Shown here piece by piece: positions 34,222 through 45,699 of a stretch of 64,000 nucleotides of DNA. The notes under the pieces are model-generated. The model was not told the origin of the DNA and did no database searches. It was given only the letters and a program-made list of their open reading frames with translations. The stretch's first letter is position 1, and every line of letters starts with the position of its first letter. Origin of the DNA: Anisodus tanguticus (Eukaryota; Streptophyta; Magnoliopsida; Solanales; Solanaceae); NCBI GenBank assembly GCA_034509755.1, contig CM067551.1:18534501-18598500 (forward strand). The letters run 5' to 3'. Made by a program: the position numbers and the translations under genes.

Positions 34222-34380
34222 CTTAAACTATCACCAAGTAATTTGAAAATACATATCAATTATCAGTTGTTTAATTTTTTTACTTGAATTATGACCAATT
34301 AATTTATAAAATACACTTCATTAAAATTGAATAACTGATAGTTGAAATATGCTTTACAAATAGTTGGTGATAGTTTAAAT
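34222..34380. mobile_element. Foldback MITE about 0.5 kb upstream of the WIP gene
   Basis: Arms of about 65-70 bp are inverted copies: TTAAACTATCACCAA at the left pairs with TTGGTGATAGTTTAA at the right, and ATTATCAGTTGTTTAA pairs with TGAATAACTGATAGTT. The interior is about 30 bp. Confidence 0.65.
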
Positions 34381-34714
34381 AGTAAAGTGAATAACTAATA
34401 ACTAAGGTGTATTTTGGAAAATCTAAATCTATAATTTAGGTAAGTAATTCTCAGAGTATAATTCAGATAAAAAACTAAAAAAAATGAAAAGATATAACTT
34501 CGACCATTATCTCTTTTTTTTTTCTTTCTAAATAAACAGCATGGTATTCAAGTCGCGAGAAAATGAAGAGATATATCGTAAAGCGAATATGTCCAAAGTA
34601 GACGAAAACCTCGATAACTTCGCCCATCAGGCCACCAGTAGTATTCCAAATCCGTCATTTCTTCAACAAGTTTCCTGTTCCTGGTTTTCCACAACCACTC
34701 TTCCTCTTTTGGCC

Positions 34715-34722
34715 TATAAAAT
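34715..34722 (+). promoter_or_regulatory. TATA box of the WIP gene
   Basis: TATAAAAT in a C-rich context (GGCCTATAAAATGG), 143 bp upstream of the ATG. This gives a probable 5' UTR of roughly 110 nt. Confidence 0.65.
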
Positions 34723-34864
34723 GGAGCTTCACTTCATTCATTTCTCATTGCTCACAAACACTTTGAAAGCTTCCTTGAATTGAAACCATCATCACGGTAA
34801 CTAATTATTACTACTAGCCGTAATTTCTTATTTTTAACTTCGAAACAAAACAAATACGTATATC

Positions 34865-35146
34865 ATGAGTTACCTTAACCGCGTTTGGGTTGCCACTACC
34901 GTCGCCGTCGTAAACGGCCACTCCGATCACGGCCAGAAATTGAAGTCCGGCATCAAATCATTACACCACGGCTCAAAACGCTTCACCTCTTTTTCCGCCG
35001 GCGCCGACGGTCTCCGGCCGATGTCCGGTATGTTAGGATCTGATATCGGCGAGTTCATCGGAAGTGGAAAAGGTGAGGAGAAGAGGAAACAAGCTGATGA
35101 ATCGCTTCGGAAAGTCATGTACCTTAGCTGCTGGGGACAAAGCTAA
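34865..35146 (+). CDS. Wound-responsive family protein (DUF3774, WIP-like), 93 aa
   Basis: An intact, intronless reading frame. The N-terminus MSYLNRVWVATTVAVVNGH with an early hydrophobic run, the central QKLKSGIKSLHHGSKRF, and the C-terminus QADESLRKVMYLSCWGQS are the conserved blocks of the plant wound-responsive family (DUF3774). Length matches the family norm of about 85-100 residues. Members are small, often tandemly duplicated and wound- or stress-induced; their biochemical role is not well settled. A TATA box lies 143 bp upstream. Codons in the middle are G+C-rich compared with the surroundings, as expected for a real gene. I see no sibling copy in this window. Confidence 0.92.
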   Translation: MSYLNRVWVATTVAVVNGHSDHGQKLKSGIKSLHHGSKRFTSFSAGADGLRPMSGMLGSDIGEFIGSGKGEEKRKQADESLRKVMYLSCWGQS

Positions 35147-37365
35147 GATGTGGTGGTAGATCGGAGGTTTTCGTCTTGTATTTAGGTGGTGAGAAGTTGC
35201 CGGCGCCGGAAGGGGGAGTGAGTTGACCGAGATGACTCGTATTGGAGGGCGAATGAACTGAGCTAACTCGGCCGATCCCGTTTTAGACTCGGAACCACGA
35301 TCTCTAATTGTAAATTTTGTGTATAGTTTAACCATTGTAAAGTTAACTACTTTTGTCCCACATGATAATGAAAAAAAGGAAATAAAAAATGTTTAGCAAA
35401 CAATAATTTCTTCTTAATTGCATAGAGACTAGCTTCTTGACACACTTTGTTGTTGATACTCCTGTTAGCTTTTTTTTTCTTTCAGTTTTGTGGATATCCC
35501 ACAATTTGAACTGTTTATAATGTTCATCAGGCTTATGGTCTATCACTAGATCGATCGTCTTTCCTAGATCAACAATACTTGTTCATGGTGAATCGGAAAA
35601 AGGCTCAGTAGCTAATTATATATCTGTAATGGGATAGTTGCTTAACTTTCATATAGTACCATTAGATGAACACTTCCTCAACTCACTTCTAGGACAGTTT
35701 CAACATTAGGCTACACTTGACTATCGATTAGATCCTCCGGAATGGAGTTAATTAGTTATGAAAACATAATTACACTTGCTGATTCAGCCTTTGATTTTGT
35801 CATGGTGCTAATTAACAAACCGCTTTGTTCTTGGATTTAAGTGCAATGTACATGCTTCAGTGCCAATAGTGGTAGTTTTACTCATCTTTTTAGGGGGGAT
35901 TAACTAAAAATTAGTCCCGAATGTTCTGAAGATGAAAGAAAATAGGAGAAATTAACATACGTCTCCCTTTTGTTGCTTTGAAATTGTTTCGGAAAAATCT
36001 TCCATTTTGTTGTGGAATTGTAAGGAGATTTGCAACAGATCTTATGTTATTTTTTATCAAATCTCCTGATGAGAAATATCATAATTATTAAACAAACTAA
36101 TAATTGTAACGAAAGTACAAAATCAAATCTTTCTTATTGTGTAGTAGACTTCAACTGATTAAATCTTGTACCTCAATGTCATCGCTAACATATGTTTACT
36201 TCTTGGATACAAGGGAAGTCTATTTTTGTGGGAGCTTTACATTATTATTGTACTAAAATAAAAACCACTTTGTTTTAATTAGTGGGGCCTAGTAAGTTAG
36301 TAGTATATCAAATCAATCGACAATAATTCATTAATAGTACTCCATGTCATTGTTAATGGAGCATTCCTCTTTCTTTCTTATTTGTCTACTTATTTTTGGG
36401 TGTCTAAATTTTCGTCTAAGAAATAATAACAATTCTGATATGGGTCCCTCAAGAGTCCCTTCTTCACAGATGAAATTTTGACTCAATTTCATCTTAACAA
36501 TGTCGACATGTCCATTTATAAGAGAGCTTTACATGATCCTGAAGAGCCAGTTTTTCGCCAACATCCTATAAAGCCATTTTATTTTACAACATGCGGGGCA
36601 TATATATATATATCCAGTTTACCGACTTACGCCAGACTATTTTTGGAGATAGTAGTCCCGATAAATCGCGGGATGTACCTGAATGACTAAGGTTTGAGAA
36701 CAGAGCAATTGATATCACCTACAAGGTCCTACCCCAGAAGAGAGCAAATTGCTCCCACCAGGGTTCGAACTTACGCTGCAGGCCTCCAGCTGAATTTTAA
36801 GTTCCTCTCCTTTGCCATCCGGTTATGTCCTGTTTTTATATTTGGTTCGATGGAATGAGGTCTGTTCCACCGCCTTTTATTTATGATGTACTGGTTTTTT
36901 TATTTGAGTAATAATTGAGATAATACCTTTTCAAAAAAAAAAAAATTGGGTTAGGGGTATCAAAAATAAAACTAAATTCTTGATAAATAATATTTTTTCC
37001 TCTAATGAACCTTACACAATGTAAATATCAATTAGTATCCGCAAAGCGGATACTGAACACAAAATGAAGGTTTGAGTCATTCTAGTATCCAATAATTAAC
37101 ACAGAGATAATTTTGGAGCTGGGACAGAGTTAGAAGCGCCAGAAGTCCGAATACGAGTCCGCCATATTCAATAGCTTTTTTATTTATGCGTTTAAGAAAT
37201 TCGTTAAATATATCCTAATATTAAATTAAAAACTAGGTTATTATCACTTGAAGTTGTCATTTTTAAAAACCAAGATCCAATAACTTTTATCATTTCACCA
37301 ATCTCTATACCAAAAAAAAAATACCAATTAAAAGTTAATGTAATATGTGAAACCACGAGCCTGCT
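35147..37365. other. Intergenic, no gene seen
   Basis: The first few hundred bases are the WIP 3' flank. At about 36720-36950 a stretch with CAGGGTTCGAACTTACG and an A-run (about 36934-36946) looks like the 3' end of a retroposon, orientation uncertain. The rest is featureless. Confidence 0.4.
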
Positions 37366-37373
37366 TGCACGGC

Positions 37374-37498
37374 CAGAGGCGGATCCACTAGAAAGTCATT
37401 GGATTTACCATAAGAGTTTATTCATCATTCTTACACATAAAATTATATTCCACATTAGAAGTGCAGATTCAGATGAATCAACGTTATATCAACCTCTG
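37374..37498. mobile_element. Short hAT-type MITE (CAGAGGCGGATCC)
   Basis: Ends CAGAGGCGGATCC and, inward from the right, CAGAGGTTGATATA. Flanks TGCACGGC (37366-37373) and CACACGGC (37499-37506) match at six of eight bases. It shares its tip with the element at 4784-5058. Confidence 0.6.
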
Positions 37499-37601
37499 CA
37501 CACGGCCGAATTTAAAGAGAAATCGCTCAATATTTTACCTTAAAGAAAACTTTGCTACAACTTTCATAAGACCAGAGTACTGCCGATCGAAGGAGAAAGG
37601 G

Positions 37602-38019
37602 TGTTAAACAAAGGTAATATACCTGTGATATACACTGAATATACAACAGTATATATCACAGGTATACAAAGCAGTGGACTGGGCAACAGCAAAGCAGTGG
37701 GCCGCTTGGGCCTCGGCAGTGGGCCTTCGGCCAGCAGCCAGCAGCAGCAAAGCAGAGGGTCTCTTGGGCCTCTCGGCCAGACCATACAGAATTGTGGACA
37801 ACACAATATTGTATATATGGTATATATATTTGTAGTATATTGTAGTGTAAAGGTTATCATAATTAGTGTTATACACTTATCATAATTGTATAGTTAGAAT
37901 TATGGTAGAATAAGGATTTAGAAGTAGAATAGGAATAGGATCTTTCTATTATGGAAATATGTAACTTGTATATATAGCTTTTCAATTAATGAAAATAATC
38001 AAAGGGATTATTTCTTTCA
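37602..38019 (+). repeat. Copia C 5' LTR
   Basis: 418 bp. A near-perfect stem of 17 positions (37621-37637 with 37647-37663, one mismatch) lies at the U3 tip. The middle of U3 is rich in CAG and GGGCC words. Confidence 0.92.
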
Positions 38020-38037
38020 TGGTATCAAGAGACTAGG
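38020..38037 (+). other. Copia C primer-binding site
   Basis: TGGTATCAAGAGACTAGG, identical to that of copia A. Confidence 0.75.
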
Positions 38038-38176
38038 TGTAAACAAAAGTTTTTTCTCTCAAACTTTTGCCTCCTTTGGCCGAGACCCCCCCCTCCTCGG
38101 GTTTCTCTTCCAAAATTCGTCTTCCGCTCTCAAAAACACCTCTCTTAAATTTCCCTTTCTTCTTTGTTCTTTCAAT

Positions 38177-39220
38177 ATGTCTAAGAATAATTTTCACCCT
38201 GCCCTCTCGGTTTCCAATATCAAGCTAAGTGTCCCTATTGTCCTTGAGATGGAAAACGTCCAATATGCAACGTGGGCAGAGTTGTTTAAAATTCACGCTA
38301 TATCTTATCAAGTTCTTCATCACATCATTCCTCCCGCTAGACCCCTTCCTGCGGAGGATCCGGAGTTATGGATTACACTTGATGCTATCGTTCTTCGGTG
38401 GATATACGCCATTATTTCGGTGGACCTTCTACAGACGATTATTGAGTCAGATACCACGGCTATGGCTGCATGGAATAGATTGCGTGACATATTCCAAGAC
38501 AACCAACATTCCCGTGTCGTCACACTCGAGCAAGAATTCTCTCTCGTTCAAATGGACGAATTTCCGAACGTTTCTGCATATTGCAAGAAACTAAAGGAGT
38601 TGGCGGATCAACTCCATAATGTTGGCGCACCAGTAACAAATAATCGTCTAGTTCTACAGTTGGTTGCCGGTCTTTCGGAGGCCTATAATGGTGTTGGAAC
38701 TCTCCTTCGCCAAAGCAACCCTCTTCCCGACTTCCATCAAGCCCGATCCATGCGACGTTGGAAGAAGCGGTTTGGCTAAAAAGGCGGCTACGGAGCAAGC
38801 CCAGTTGTCATGGTGGCGTCCTCTCCTAGTCCTTCGGGTTTTGTTAATAATTCGGGCCAAAACCATAATAATGGTGGCGGCAAGAATAATCGCAAGAATA
38901 ATAACAAAAATCGCGGGGGCAAACGCAGCGGTTCTGGTGGCGGTTCCGGTGGTCAACAAGCAGGCGGTGGGTCCCAGCCAGGGTACAGTGGCCCACCACC
39001 GCCATGGGCCCAGCAGTGGGGCCAATGGCAGTGGAACCCGTACTATCCGGCGGCGAGCTTCCGGCGGCCGGTGGGGCGGCCAACGATCCGGCCCAATACC
39101 CGGCGGTGGCGGCCCATCGGCCCGGTGGCCCAGCAGCGGTAGCAACAGCAGCTACGGCCCAGGTGCACCACGGACAGGAGTTCTTGGGCCCTGACCACCG
39201 CAAGCCCATCATGCAGCAGG
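38177..39220 (+). pseudogene. Copia C gag, frameshifted
   Basis: The ATG at 38177 opens 200 residues (to 38779) with LEMENVQYATWAELFKIHA, TTAMAAWNRLRDIFQDNQHS and VSAYCKKLKELADQL. Near 38750, where copy A reads MLTLEEASLAKKAAT, this copy has a small deletion that shifts frame to a stop at 38777-38779. The Gly/Asn/Lys- and Pro/Gly/Trp-rich tail continues in other frames to about 39220. There is no CCHC knuckle. The ATG choice is supported by alignment with copies A and F. Confidence 0.82.
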
Positions 39221-39248
39221 CCCCACTCAGACTGATATCGAGGCCGCG

Positions 39249-42200
39249 ATGCACACGTTGGGGTTGACTCAACCGGACCCAAATTGGTACATGGACACCG
39301 GGGCAACTACTCACATGACCTCTGAATCAGGTACTCTCTCCTCTTATTCCAATTTGAGCACCCATCGGGGTATAATTGTTGGTAATGGCAACTCTATTCC
39401 AATTCAGGGTTATGGTCACAAAACGTTGTCTCCCCCTAATCCACCCCTTCTCTTGAAAAATACTTGACATGCTCCTAAATTGATTAAAAATTTAGTGTCT
39501 GTCCGGAAGTTCACTACTGACAATTCCGTTTTCGTTGAATTTGATCATTTTGGTTTTTTTGTGAAGGATTTCAAGACGGGGAGTCATCTCATGAGGTGTG
39601 ATAGTAAGGGGGGATTTGTATCCTATCATGATTGGTTTCAGTCCATCGAGTCAAACCTTGCCGTTAGCCTTTGCAGCCATCTCCCCTTCCATGTGGCATG
39701 CTCGTCTGGGTCATCCGGGATCTTCTATTTTATCAGATTTAGATAAAAATAGTTTTATTTCTTGTAAGGGTACGAGTCGTACTCCAATTTGTCAGTCTTG
39801 TTCATTAGGAAAATTGTTAAGTTACCATTTGTAGACTCCAATTCTCATACTTCTATGCCATTTGACATTATTCATAGTGACTTATGGACGTCTCCTGTTC
39901 TAAGTTCAGTGAGTCATCGATATTATGTTCTCTTTTTAGATGATTATACTAGATTTTTGTGGACGTTTCCAATTGCAAATAAATCACAAGTATTTTCCAT
40001 CTTCATCAAATTTAGAGCGTTCATTCGTACTCAATTCGAAAGAGACATAAAAAATATTCGATGTGATAATGGGAAAGAATATGACAATAGGGAGTTTCGG
40101 GATTTCTGTGCTAATAATGGGATCAATTTTAGGTTTTCGTGTCCTCATATATCTCCACAAAATGGTAAGGCCGAACGCAAAATTCGTTCGAACTCTCTTA
40201 ATTCATGCATCCATACCTCTATATTTTTGGCATCATGCTCTACAAATGACCACATATCTTCTTAACATACTTCCTTCTAAAGGTCTGACATATTCCTCCC
40301 CCCTCAAAATCCTATATAATAAGGACCCTTCGTATTCTCATCTTCGGATTTTTGGGTGCTTGTGTTATCCGTTATTCCCATCCACCACAATTAACAAACT
40401 TCAGGCTCGGTCTACCCCGTGTGTGTTTTTGGGTTATCCATCGAATCATCGTGGCTATAAGTGTTTTGATTTATCCTCCAAGAAAATCATAATCAATCGC
40501 CATGTCATTTTTGATGAAACTCAATTCCCATTTACGAAAGTTCATACTCCCGAACCTAAGTCGTATAATTTTTTGGATGACCAAATATCCCCGTATATTA
40601 TTCGGAATTTTTCGGACATCTCCCGTACCCAAAATCCTCCGGCGAGCCACCGCTCGCGGCCCCACAAGACCGCCACGCCCGGCCAATCCGGCCCACTGGA
40701 ACAGTTCCGGCTATTGGGCCGGTCCCCCCCACTCGGAGCCGGTCCGTGCCGAATCCGGTATGTACCGATTTGGGCCGGCGGAGCCCACTGCTCTTGGCCG
40801 ATCCGTCCCGAGCCCAGAAAATTCCCTTAATTCTTCCTCGAGTCATAGACCGGTCACTCGTAGTCAGCGGGGTATTTTTACACCTAAAAGACATTTTAAT
40901 TTACATTCGGATGTCTCTAAATCCCCTTTGCCCCGCAATCCTGTGTCCGCATTAAATGACCATAATTGGAAAATTGCTATGACTGATGAATATAATGCTC
41001 TTATTGCTAATAAGATGTGGGAGTTGGTGCCCCGTCCACATGGTATTAATGTTATCAGGTCTATGTGGATTTTTGCTCATAAGGAGAATTTTCAGATGGG
41101 TCATTTGCTCGACATAAGGCGCGACTGGTTGGTGATGGTAAGACTCAGCAGGTTGGAATTGATTGTGGTGAGACGTTTAGTCCGGTGGTCAAACCGGCTA
41201 CCATTCGCACTGTGCTTAGCTTGGCTCTTTCAAAGACTTGGCCAATTCATCAGTTGGATGCCAAGAATGTTTTTCTACATGACGACCTCAAGGAAATAGT
41301 CTATATGCATCAGCCGTTGGGTTTCATGGATCCCAACCGCCCTAATCATGTCTGTTTGTTGAAGAAATCATTATATGGGCTTAAGCAGTCTCCACGGCCC
41401 TGGTATACACAATTTGCTGACTTTGTTTCGACTATTGGGTTCACTCACAGCAGGTCAGATAATTCCTTGTTCATCTACCGTCGTGGTTCGTCATTGGCCT
41501 ATATTCTGTTGTATGTGGATGATATCATCTTGACTGCCTCCTCCGATGCTTTACGCCAGTCTATCATGGCCATGCTCAGTTCTGAGTTTGCTATGAAAGA
41601 CTTAGGGCCTTTGAGTTATTTTTTGGGGATTTCCGTCAAGCGTCATTCAGGTGGGTTGTTTCTGTCTCAACGGAAGTATGCGGCTGAGATCATCGAGAGG
41701 GCTGGGATGTCATCCTGTAAGTCCACTTCCATACCAGTTGATGCAAACCCAAAGCTAAGTGCCGCAGCAGGTGCACCATACGAGGACCCGACCCGCTATC
41801 GCAGTCTTGCAGGGGCCCTCCAGTATCTTACCTTTACCAGACCGGATATTACGTATGCGGTTTAGCATGTGTGTTTATTCATGCATGATCCCAGAGTTGA
41901 GAACATGAATGCAATCAAACACATCATTCGGTATATTCAGGGGACACTGGACTATGGGTTGCACTTGTATCCTTCATCTACATCCACACTTGTCTCTTAC
42001 ACGGATGCTGATTGGGGTGGTTGTCCCGACACCAGACGGTCGACGTCTGGCTACTGTATGTTCCTCGGCAACAACTTGGTCTCCTGGTCGGCAAAGCGTC
42101 AGGCAACTTTATCACGCTCAAGTGCGAGAGCGAGAATATCGAGGGTAGCAAATGTGGTTTCCGAGTCATGTTGGCTACGTAATTTGCTTTTGGAGCTTCA

Positions 42201-42450
42201 TTGTCCCATTCAGAAGGCAACCTTGGTATATTGCGATAACATTAGTGCCATCTACCTTTCAGGTAACCCAGTTCAACACCAACGCACTAAGCATATCGAA
42301 ATGGACATTCACTTTGTCCGTGAAAAGGTTGCAAAGGGTCACGTCCGCGTATGCCATGTCCCGTCTCGGTATCAAATTGTAGACATCTTTACCAAGGGTC
42401 TCCCAGCGGTTCTCTTTGAAGATTTTAGGGACAGTCTCAGCGTTCGATGA
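39249..42450 (+). pseudogene. Copia C pol, few breaks
   Basis: Protease: PDPNWYMDTGATTHMTSESG (about 39276-39335) with intact DTGA; a TGA at 39465-39467 ends this frame. Integrase: WHARLGHPGSS, DIIHSDLWTSP, FLDDYTRFLW, IRCDNGKEYDN and SCPHISPQNGKAERK (39690-40190), with all three acidic core positions visible. The spacer (40620-40850) is Pro/Gly-rich. RT is open from 41185 to 41865 with LLYVDDIILTASS, then a TAG at 41863-41865 where relatives have Gln. RNase H (41869-42450) has YTDADWGGCPDTRRSTSGYC and DIFTKGL. Frameshifts near 40190 and 41090 add to the damage. Confidence 0.9.
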
Positions 42451-42474
42451 TCGTCCGCTATGACTGCGGGGGTG

Positions 42475-42911
42475 TGTTAAACAAAGGTAATATACCTGTG
42501 ATATACACCGAATATACAACAAGATATATCACGGGTATACAAAGCAAATGATGGGCAAAGGCGGCAAAGCGATGGGCCGTTTGGGCCTCGGCGGTGGGCC
42601 TTCGGCCGGCGGCCCGGCGAAAGAACAAAGCGAGAGGGTCTCTTGGGCCTCGGCAGTGGGCCTCTCGGCCAGATCATACAGAATTGTGGACAACACAATA
42701 TTGTATATATGGTATATATATTTGTAGTATATTGTAGTGTAAAGGTTACCATAATTAGTGTTATACACTTACCATAATTGTATAGTTAGAATTATGGTAG
42801 AATAAGGATTTAGAAGTAGAATAGGAATAGGATCTTCCTATTATGGAAATATGTAACTTGTATATATAGCCTTTCAATTAATGAAAATAATCTAGGGAAT
42901 TATTTGTTTCA
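42475..42911 (+). repeat. Copia C 3' LTR
   Basis: 437 bp, preceded by the purine tract GACTGCGGGGGTG (42462-42474). It is close to the 5' LTR outside the U3 centre (about 42545-42640), which is CpG-rich here. Confidence 0.92.
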
Positions 42912-43069
42912 AAGGGGAGAAAAAACAAAGGAGAAAAACAAATGGACAAGAAAACACAATTGTAGATCATTGTGTAATCCAACGAAGTCGGCAACCTTGT
43001 GAATTAATGGAGGAAATTACAAGGTCCAATTTTCCATCTCATGTTGGTAAACATCCAATGTAACTTCAC

Positions 43070-43077
43070 TATAAATG
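43070..43077 (+). promoter_or_regulatory. TATA box of the LysM gene
   Basis: TATAAATG within CACTATAAATGCAG, 86 bp upstream of the ATG. A CCAAT word lies 15-20 bp upstream of it. Confidence 0.6.
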
Positions 43078-43155
43078 CAGTAGTATTGTTAACAAATTTA
43101 TCCATCAATTAATCAAAGGAAAAGAAAATCAAGTTTGAGCAATTAAACAACAAAA

Positions 43156-43562
43156 ATGGCAAGAGCAAGCTATAAATCAGCCATGCTTTTCAGCATTGTT
43201 CTACTTTTCCTTCTCTCCATTAGCATGTCAGAAAGTAGAATTGTTTCCTGTAAGTATAACATAAAATTTTACTCTGCTAATAGTTATGGGCAAATATATC
43301 TAGAATACTTTTAAAAGTAGAATTTACTAGTTAATTATTTTTATTTCTTAATAATTGTTTTCTTGATGCTTGCAGTTGGAATTGGACGAATTCTGCTCTG
43401 ATATGCAGTAAGATATACGGTGCAAATATTGGAGACACATGCTTCAGTATTATGCAACAATTTAGTGTCACCTCTGAGGCCTTTACTACTTTAAATCCCA
43501 ATATAAATTGTGACAAAATGTTCGTTGGTGAATGGATATGCCTTGATGGTTCCTCCATCTAA
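43156..43562 (+). pseudogene. Small secreted LysM-domain protein, two exons, frame broken at the junction
   Basis: Exon 1 (43156-43249) encodes a start and signal peptide (MARASYKSAMLFSIVLLFLL, then SISMSES). Exon 2 (43376-43562) encodes one LysM domain: ICSKIYGANIGDTCFSIMQQ, then a Phe-rich helix, LNPNINCDKMF and VGEWICLDGSSI before TAA. The GDTC, NPNINC and VG-W-C pattern is that of plant extracellular LysM proteins, which bind chitin- or peptidoglycan-type glycans. The donor CT/GTAAGT and acceptor TTGCAG are strong, but joining them puts the LysM frame one base out, and the spliced frame stops after about eight codons. Either a base was lost, splicing differs, or it is a young pseudogene. 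Confidence 0.75.
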
Positions 43563-43859
43563 AATATCGAGCAAGGGAATATCAAACTCGAGATATGAAG
43601 TACTTAAATTTCTTATATTAATTGTGAAAAAGAAGACTTTTCTAAATTTAAGGTTAATAATGTATGAATAAAAAGCAATAATGCTGCTTTCGTGATGTAT
43701 CTCGTTCTCTTTTCCTGTTCCAGCTTCTTTCCTTTAAATCTATATAACGAATTCATGTTCCAAGTTGATTTTTTAGTATATTTCATCATTAATCTTTATA
43801 TAACTCTCGTCAGATTATGTAGACCTGATATTATGCATGTGATTAAGCATAAATCAAAC

Positions 43860-44110
43860 GCAACATAAGTACATTCAGATCGTTTAGTATTGATTGAGTT
43901 ACAATCTATTATAGATCAAAATACACTTTTTAAATTTGTTCAGAAAAGACGTGAACTGAGTCATTTATAAGGTGTTGTGTCGCCCGAAGGGAATGTAACA
44001 TAAGCACATCCAGATCGTTTAGTATAGATTGGATTAAAATGTATTTTAAATAACGATAGAGGACGCATCCAAATCGTTTAGTATAGACTGAGGTAAAATC
44101 TATTATAGAC
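43860..44110. repeat. Threefold imperfect repeat CATCCAGATCGTTTAGTATAG
   Basis: Three diverged copies of a 60-90-bp unit start at about 43863, 43999 and 44045. They share CAGATCGTTTAGTAT-GATTG. No coding potential. Confidence 0.55.
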
Positions 44111-44124
44111 CCAAACGTTAAACA

Positions 44125-44490
44125 TAAATCTGAAGTGTTCATCTTCAACATCAAGCTCAAATCTAATCTTTTACTGAAAATCACCTTAAATCTTCTCCAA
44201 AACTCCTTCAAATTTGAGATTTTGACTTCTCAAAAGATCATCGATAAAATCCAATAACACCCACTTAAAACAAATTACTCCTTCACAAAATTCTTTTTTT
44301 CAAACTTGAAGCAACGACTATCCTCAAACTCAAATATGAAATTTTACCCAAAATCACCTTAAATCTTCTCCCAAGTACTCCCTTTAATTTGAGATTTAGA
44401 CTCCTCAAAATATCCGCAATAAAACTTAATAACACCCCTTGAAACAAATCACTCTCTTGCAAAATTTAAAATTTTCAACCTTGAAGCTAG
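44125..44490. repeat. Tandem duplication of a roughly 170-bp unit
   Basis: Two diverged units (about 44140-44310 and 44325-44490) share AAATCACCTTAAATCTTCTC, TTTGAGATTT-GACT and the later words AATAACACCC and AAACAAAT. Non-coding. Confidence 0.6.
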
Positions 44491-44584
44491 AGCTTCAACG
44501 TGAATGAAATATTTCAGATATTTTTTTGACCTTGAAGGGGAAGGAAATATAGTGAAAGAATAGGTTGAGAAAGGGAAATACATT

Positions 44585-44812
44585 TTTATATTTTCTTTGT
44601 CCTAATTTATGTGTAGATGTTCGAATTACGAGGATTAAAATATTTAATTTTGATCATGCAATTAGATATAAATTTTTTAAAATAAAATTTATAGATTTAA
44701 AAATTACAAAAAAAGTATTATACGTCGTCAACATAACTAATGATTCAAAATATATTTAAGAAATTTAAAAAAATAATAATTATTTTATTCCCCAAATAAT
44801 AAGATGGAGGAA
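44585..44812. mobile_element. Stowaway-like MITE
   Basis: Left TTTGTCCTAATTTATGTG; right end, read inward, CTAAATTCCTCCATCTTATT. A+T-rich and without coding, consistent with a decayed Stowaway family member. Confidence 0.5.
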
Positions 44813-44944
44813 TTTAGGGGGCTTGTTGTCTCTGTAGTGGACTAGTGGTTGAGTAGCTGTAGTACTGAATAGGGGTCCTATTCTGTTTCTTAGCTGAGCA
44901 GCAGTAGAGGCGGCTTAGAATGAATAATTTAATGTCATCTAATT

Positions 44945-45690
44945 ATAATAAATTTTCTATTAAAGTCAATAATATTTATTTTATATTAATAAAGTCACTC
45001 AAATTAGAATAATTTATCTATGAAATTATTATATTAAAAAAATTTATAAAATCTCCCTCAAGTTTGATTTCGTTTAACTTTACCTACTATATGATTATGC
45101 TTACCTCCCTTATTTTATTTTTATAATATTTTTTAACATAATAATTTAATATAAGGATATATGATTTAACTAGTTTGTCCTTTATAATATTTTTCTATTG
45201 TTTAATTAATTTATAAACATCATTTTATCGAGAAAATTATTTCCATTTCCATTGTTATTCACTCGACATATATATCTAGATCTTTTTTTCTTTATCTTGA
45301 TATATTTAGATTAAAAGAATTATTTAAGAATGAGATTTTTTTTTGAATTTCTAAATATGGAAATAATCTGTCTTGAAAAAACATTTACAAAATTAATTAA
45401 ACAAAAGAATATATCATAAAGAATAATTAGTTAAATCATATGTTTCTTATATTAATAATAATTAGGTTAAAAGATTATTAATAAAAATAGAATAAGAGAG
45501 ATAAGTATAACCACAAAGGAGGTATAGTTAAACGAATTCAAATTTGAGGTTTACTATTCCTTTAATTTTTGTTGGCTAGAATGGCTTTGTCGATAAACTA
45601 TTTTAAAACTTTATAAATAAATTATTTTAATTTAAGTGACTTTATTGATAAACGTAAGTGATTATGATGGAAAATTTATATATATATATA
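44945..45690. mobile_element. Long-hairpin (foldback) element, arms about 320 bp
   Basis: The left arm (about 44950-45270) and the right arm (about 45350-45680) are imperfect inverted copies. Matching blocks include AAAGTCACTCAAATTAGAAT, TTCGTTTAACTTTACCT, ATATGATTTAACTAG and GTTTAATTAATTTATAAA on the left, with their reverse complements on the right in reversed order. The centre is about 45290-45340. It has the shape of a foldback MITE; ends and target duplication are unclear because a (TA)n run borders the right end. Confidence 0.75.
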
Positions 45691-45699
45691 TATATATAT
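45677..45699 (+). repeat. (TA)n microsatellite
   Basis: About eleven uninterrupted TA units at the right edge of the long hairpin. Confidence 0.9.

Larger units (their letters stand above)
37602..42911 (+). mobile_element. Copia C: nearly complete Ty1/copia LTR retrotransposon (RE1-like)
   Basis: LTRs 37602-38019 and 42475-42911 (TGTTAAACAAAG to TTTCA), with the exact target duplication AAGGG (37597-37601 and 42912-42916). Primer site, gag, protease, integrase, RT and RNase H are all present in copia order with comparatively few breaks. It is the best-preserved member of the group and closely resembles copia A in coding sequence. Its right end lies 240 bp upstream of the LysM gene ATG, in the same orientation. 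Confidence 0.95.

Noticed and set aside
36478..36690. 70-codon frame
   Set aside because: No family resemblance; surrounded by non-coding repeat-like DNA.
37564..37885. Frames in both strands rich in Tyr/Ile/Thr
   Set aside because: They read through the copia C 5' LTR; the same pattern repeats in its 3' LTR at 42477-42768.
38654..39314. Several long overlapping frames on both strands
   Set aside because: They are shadows of the G+C-rich, Gly/Pro-rich gag tail of copia C.
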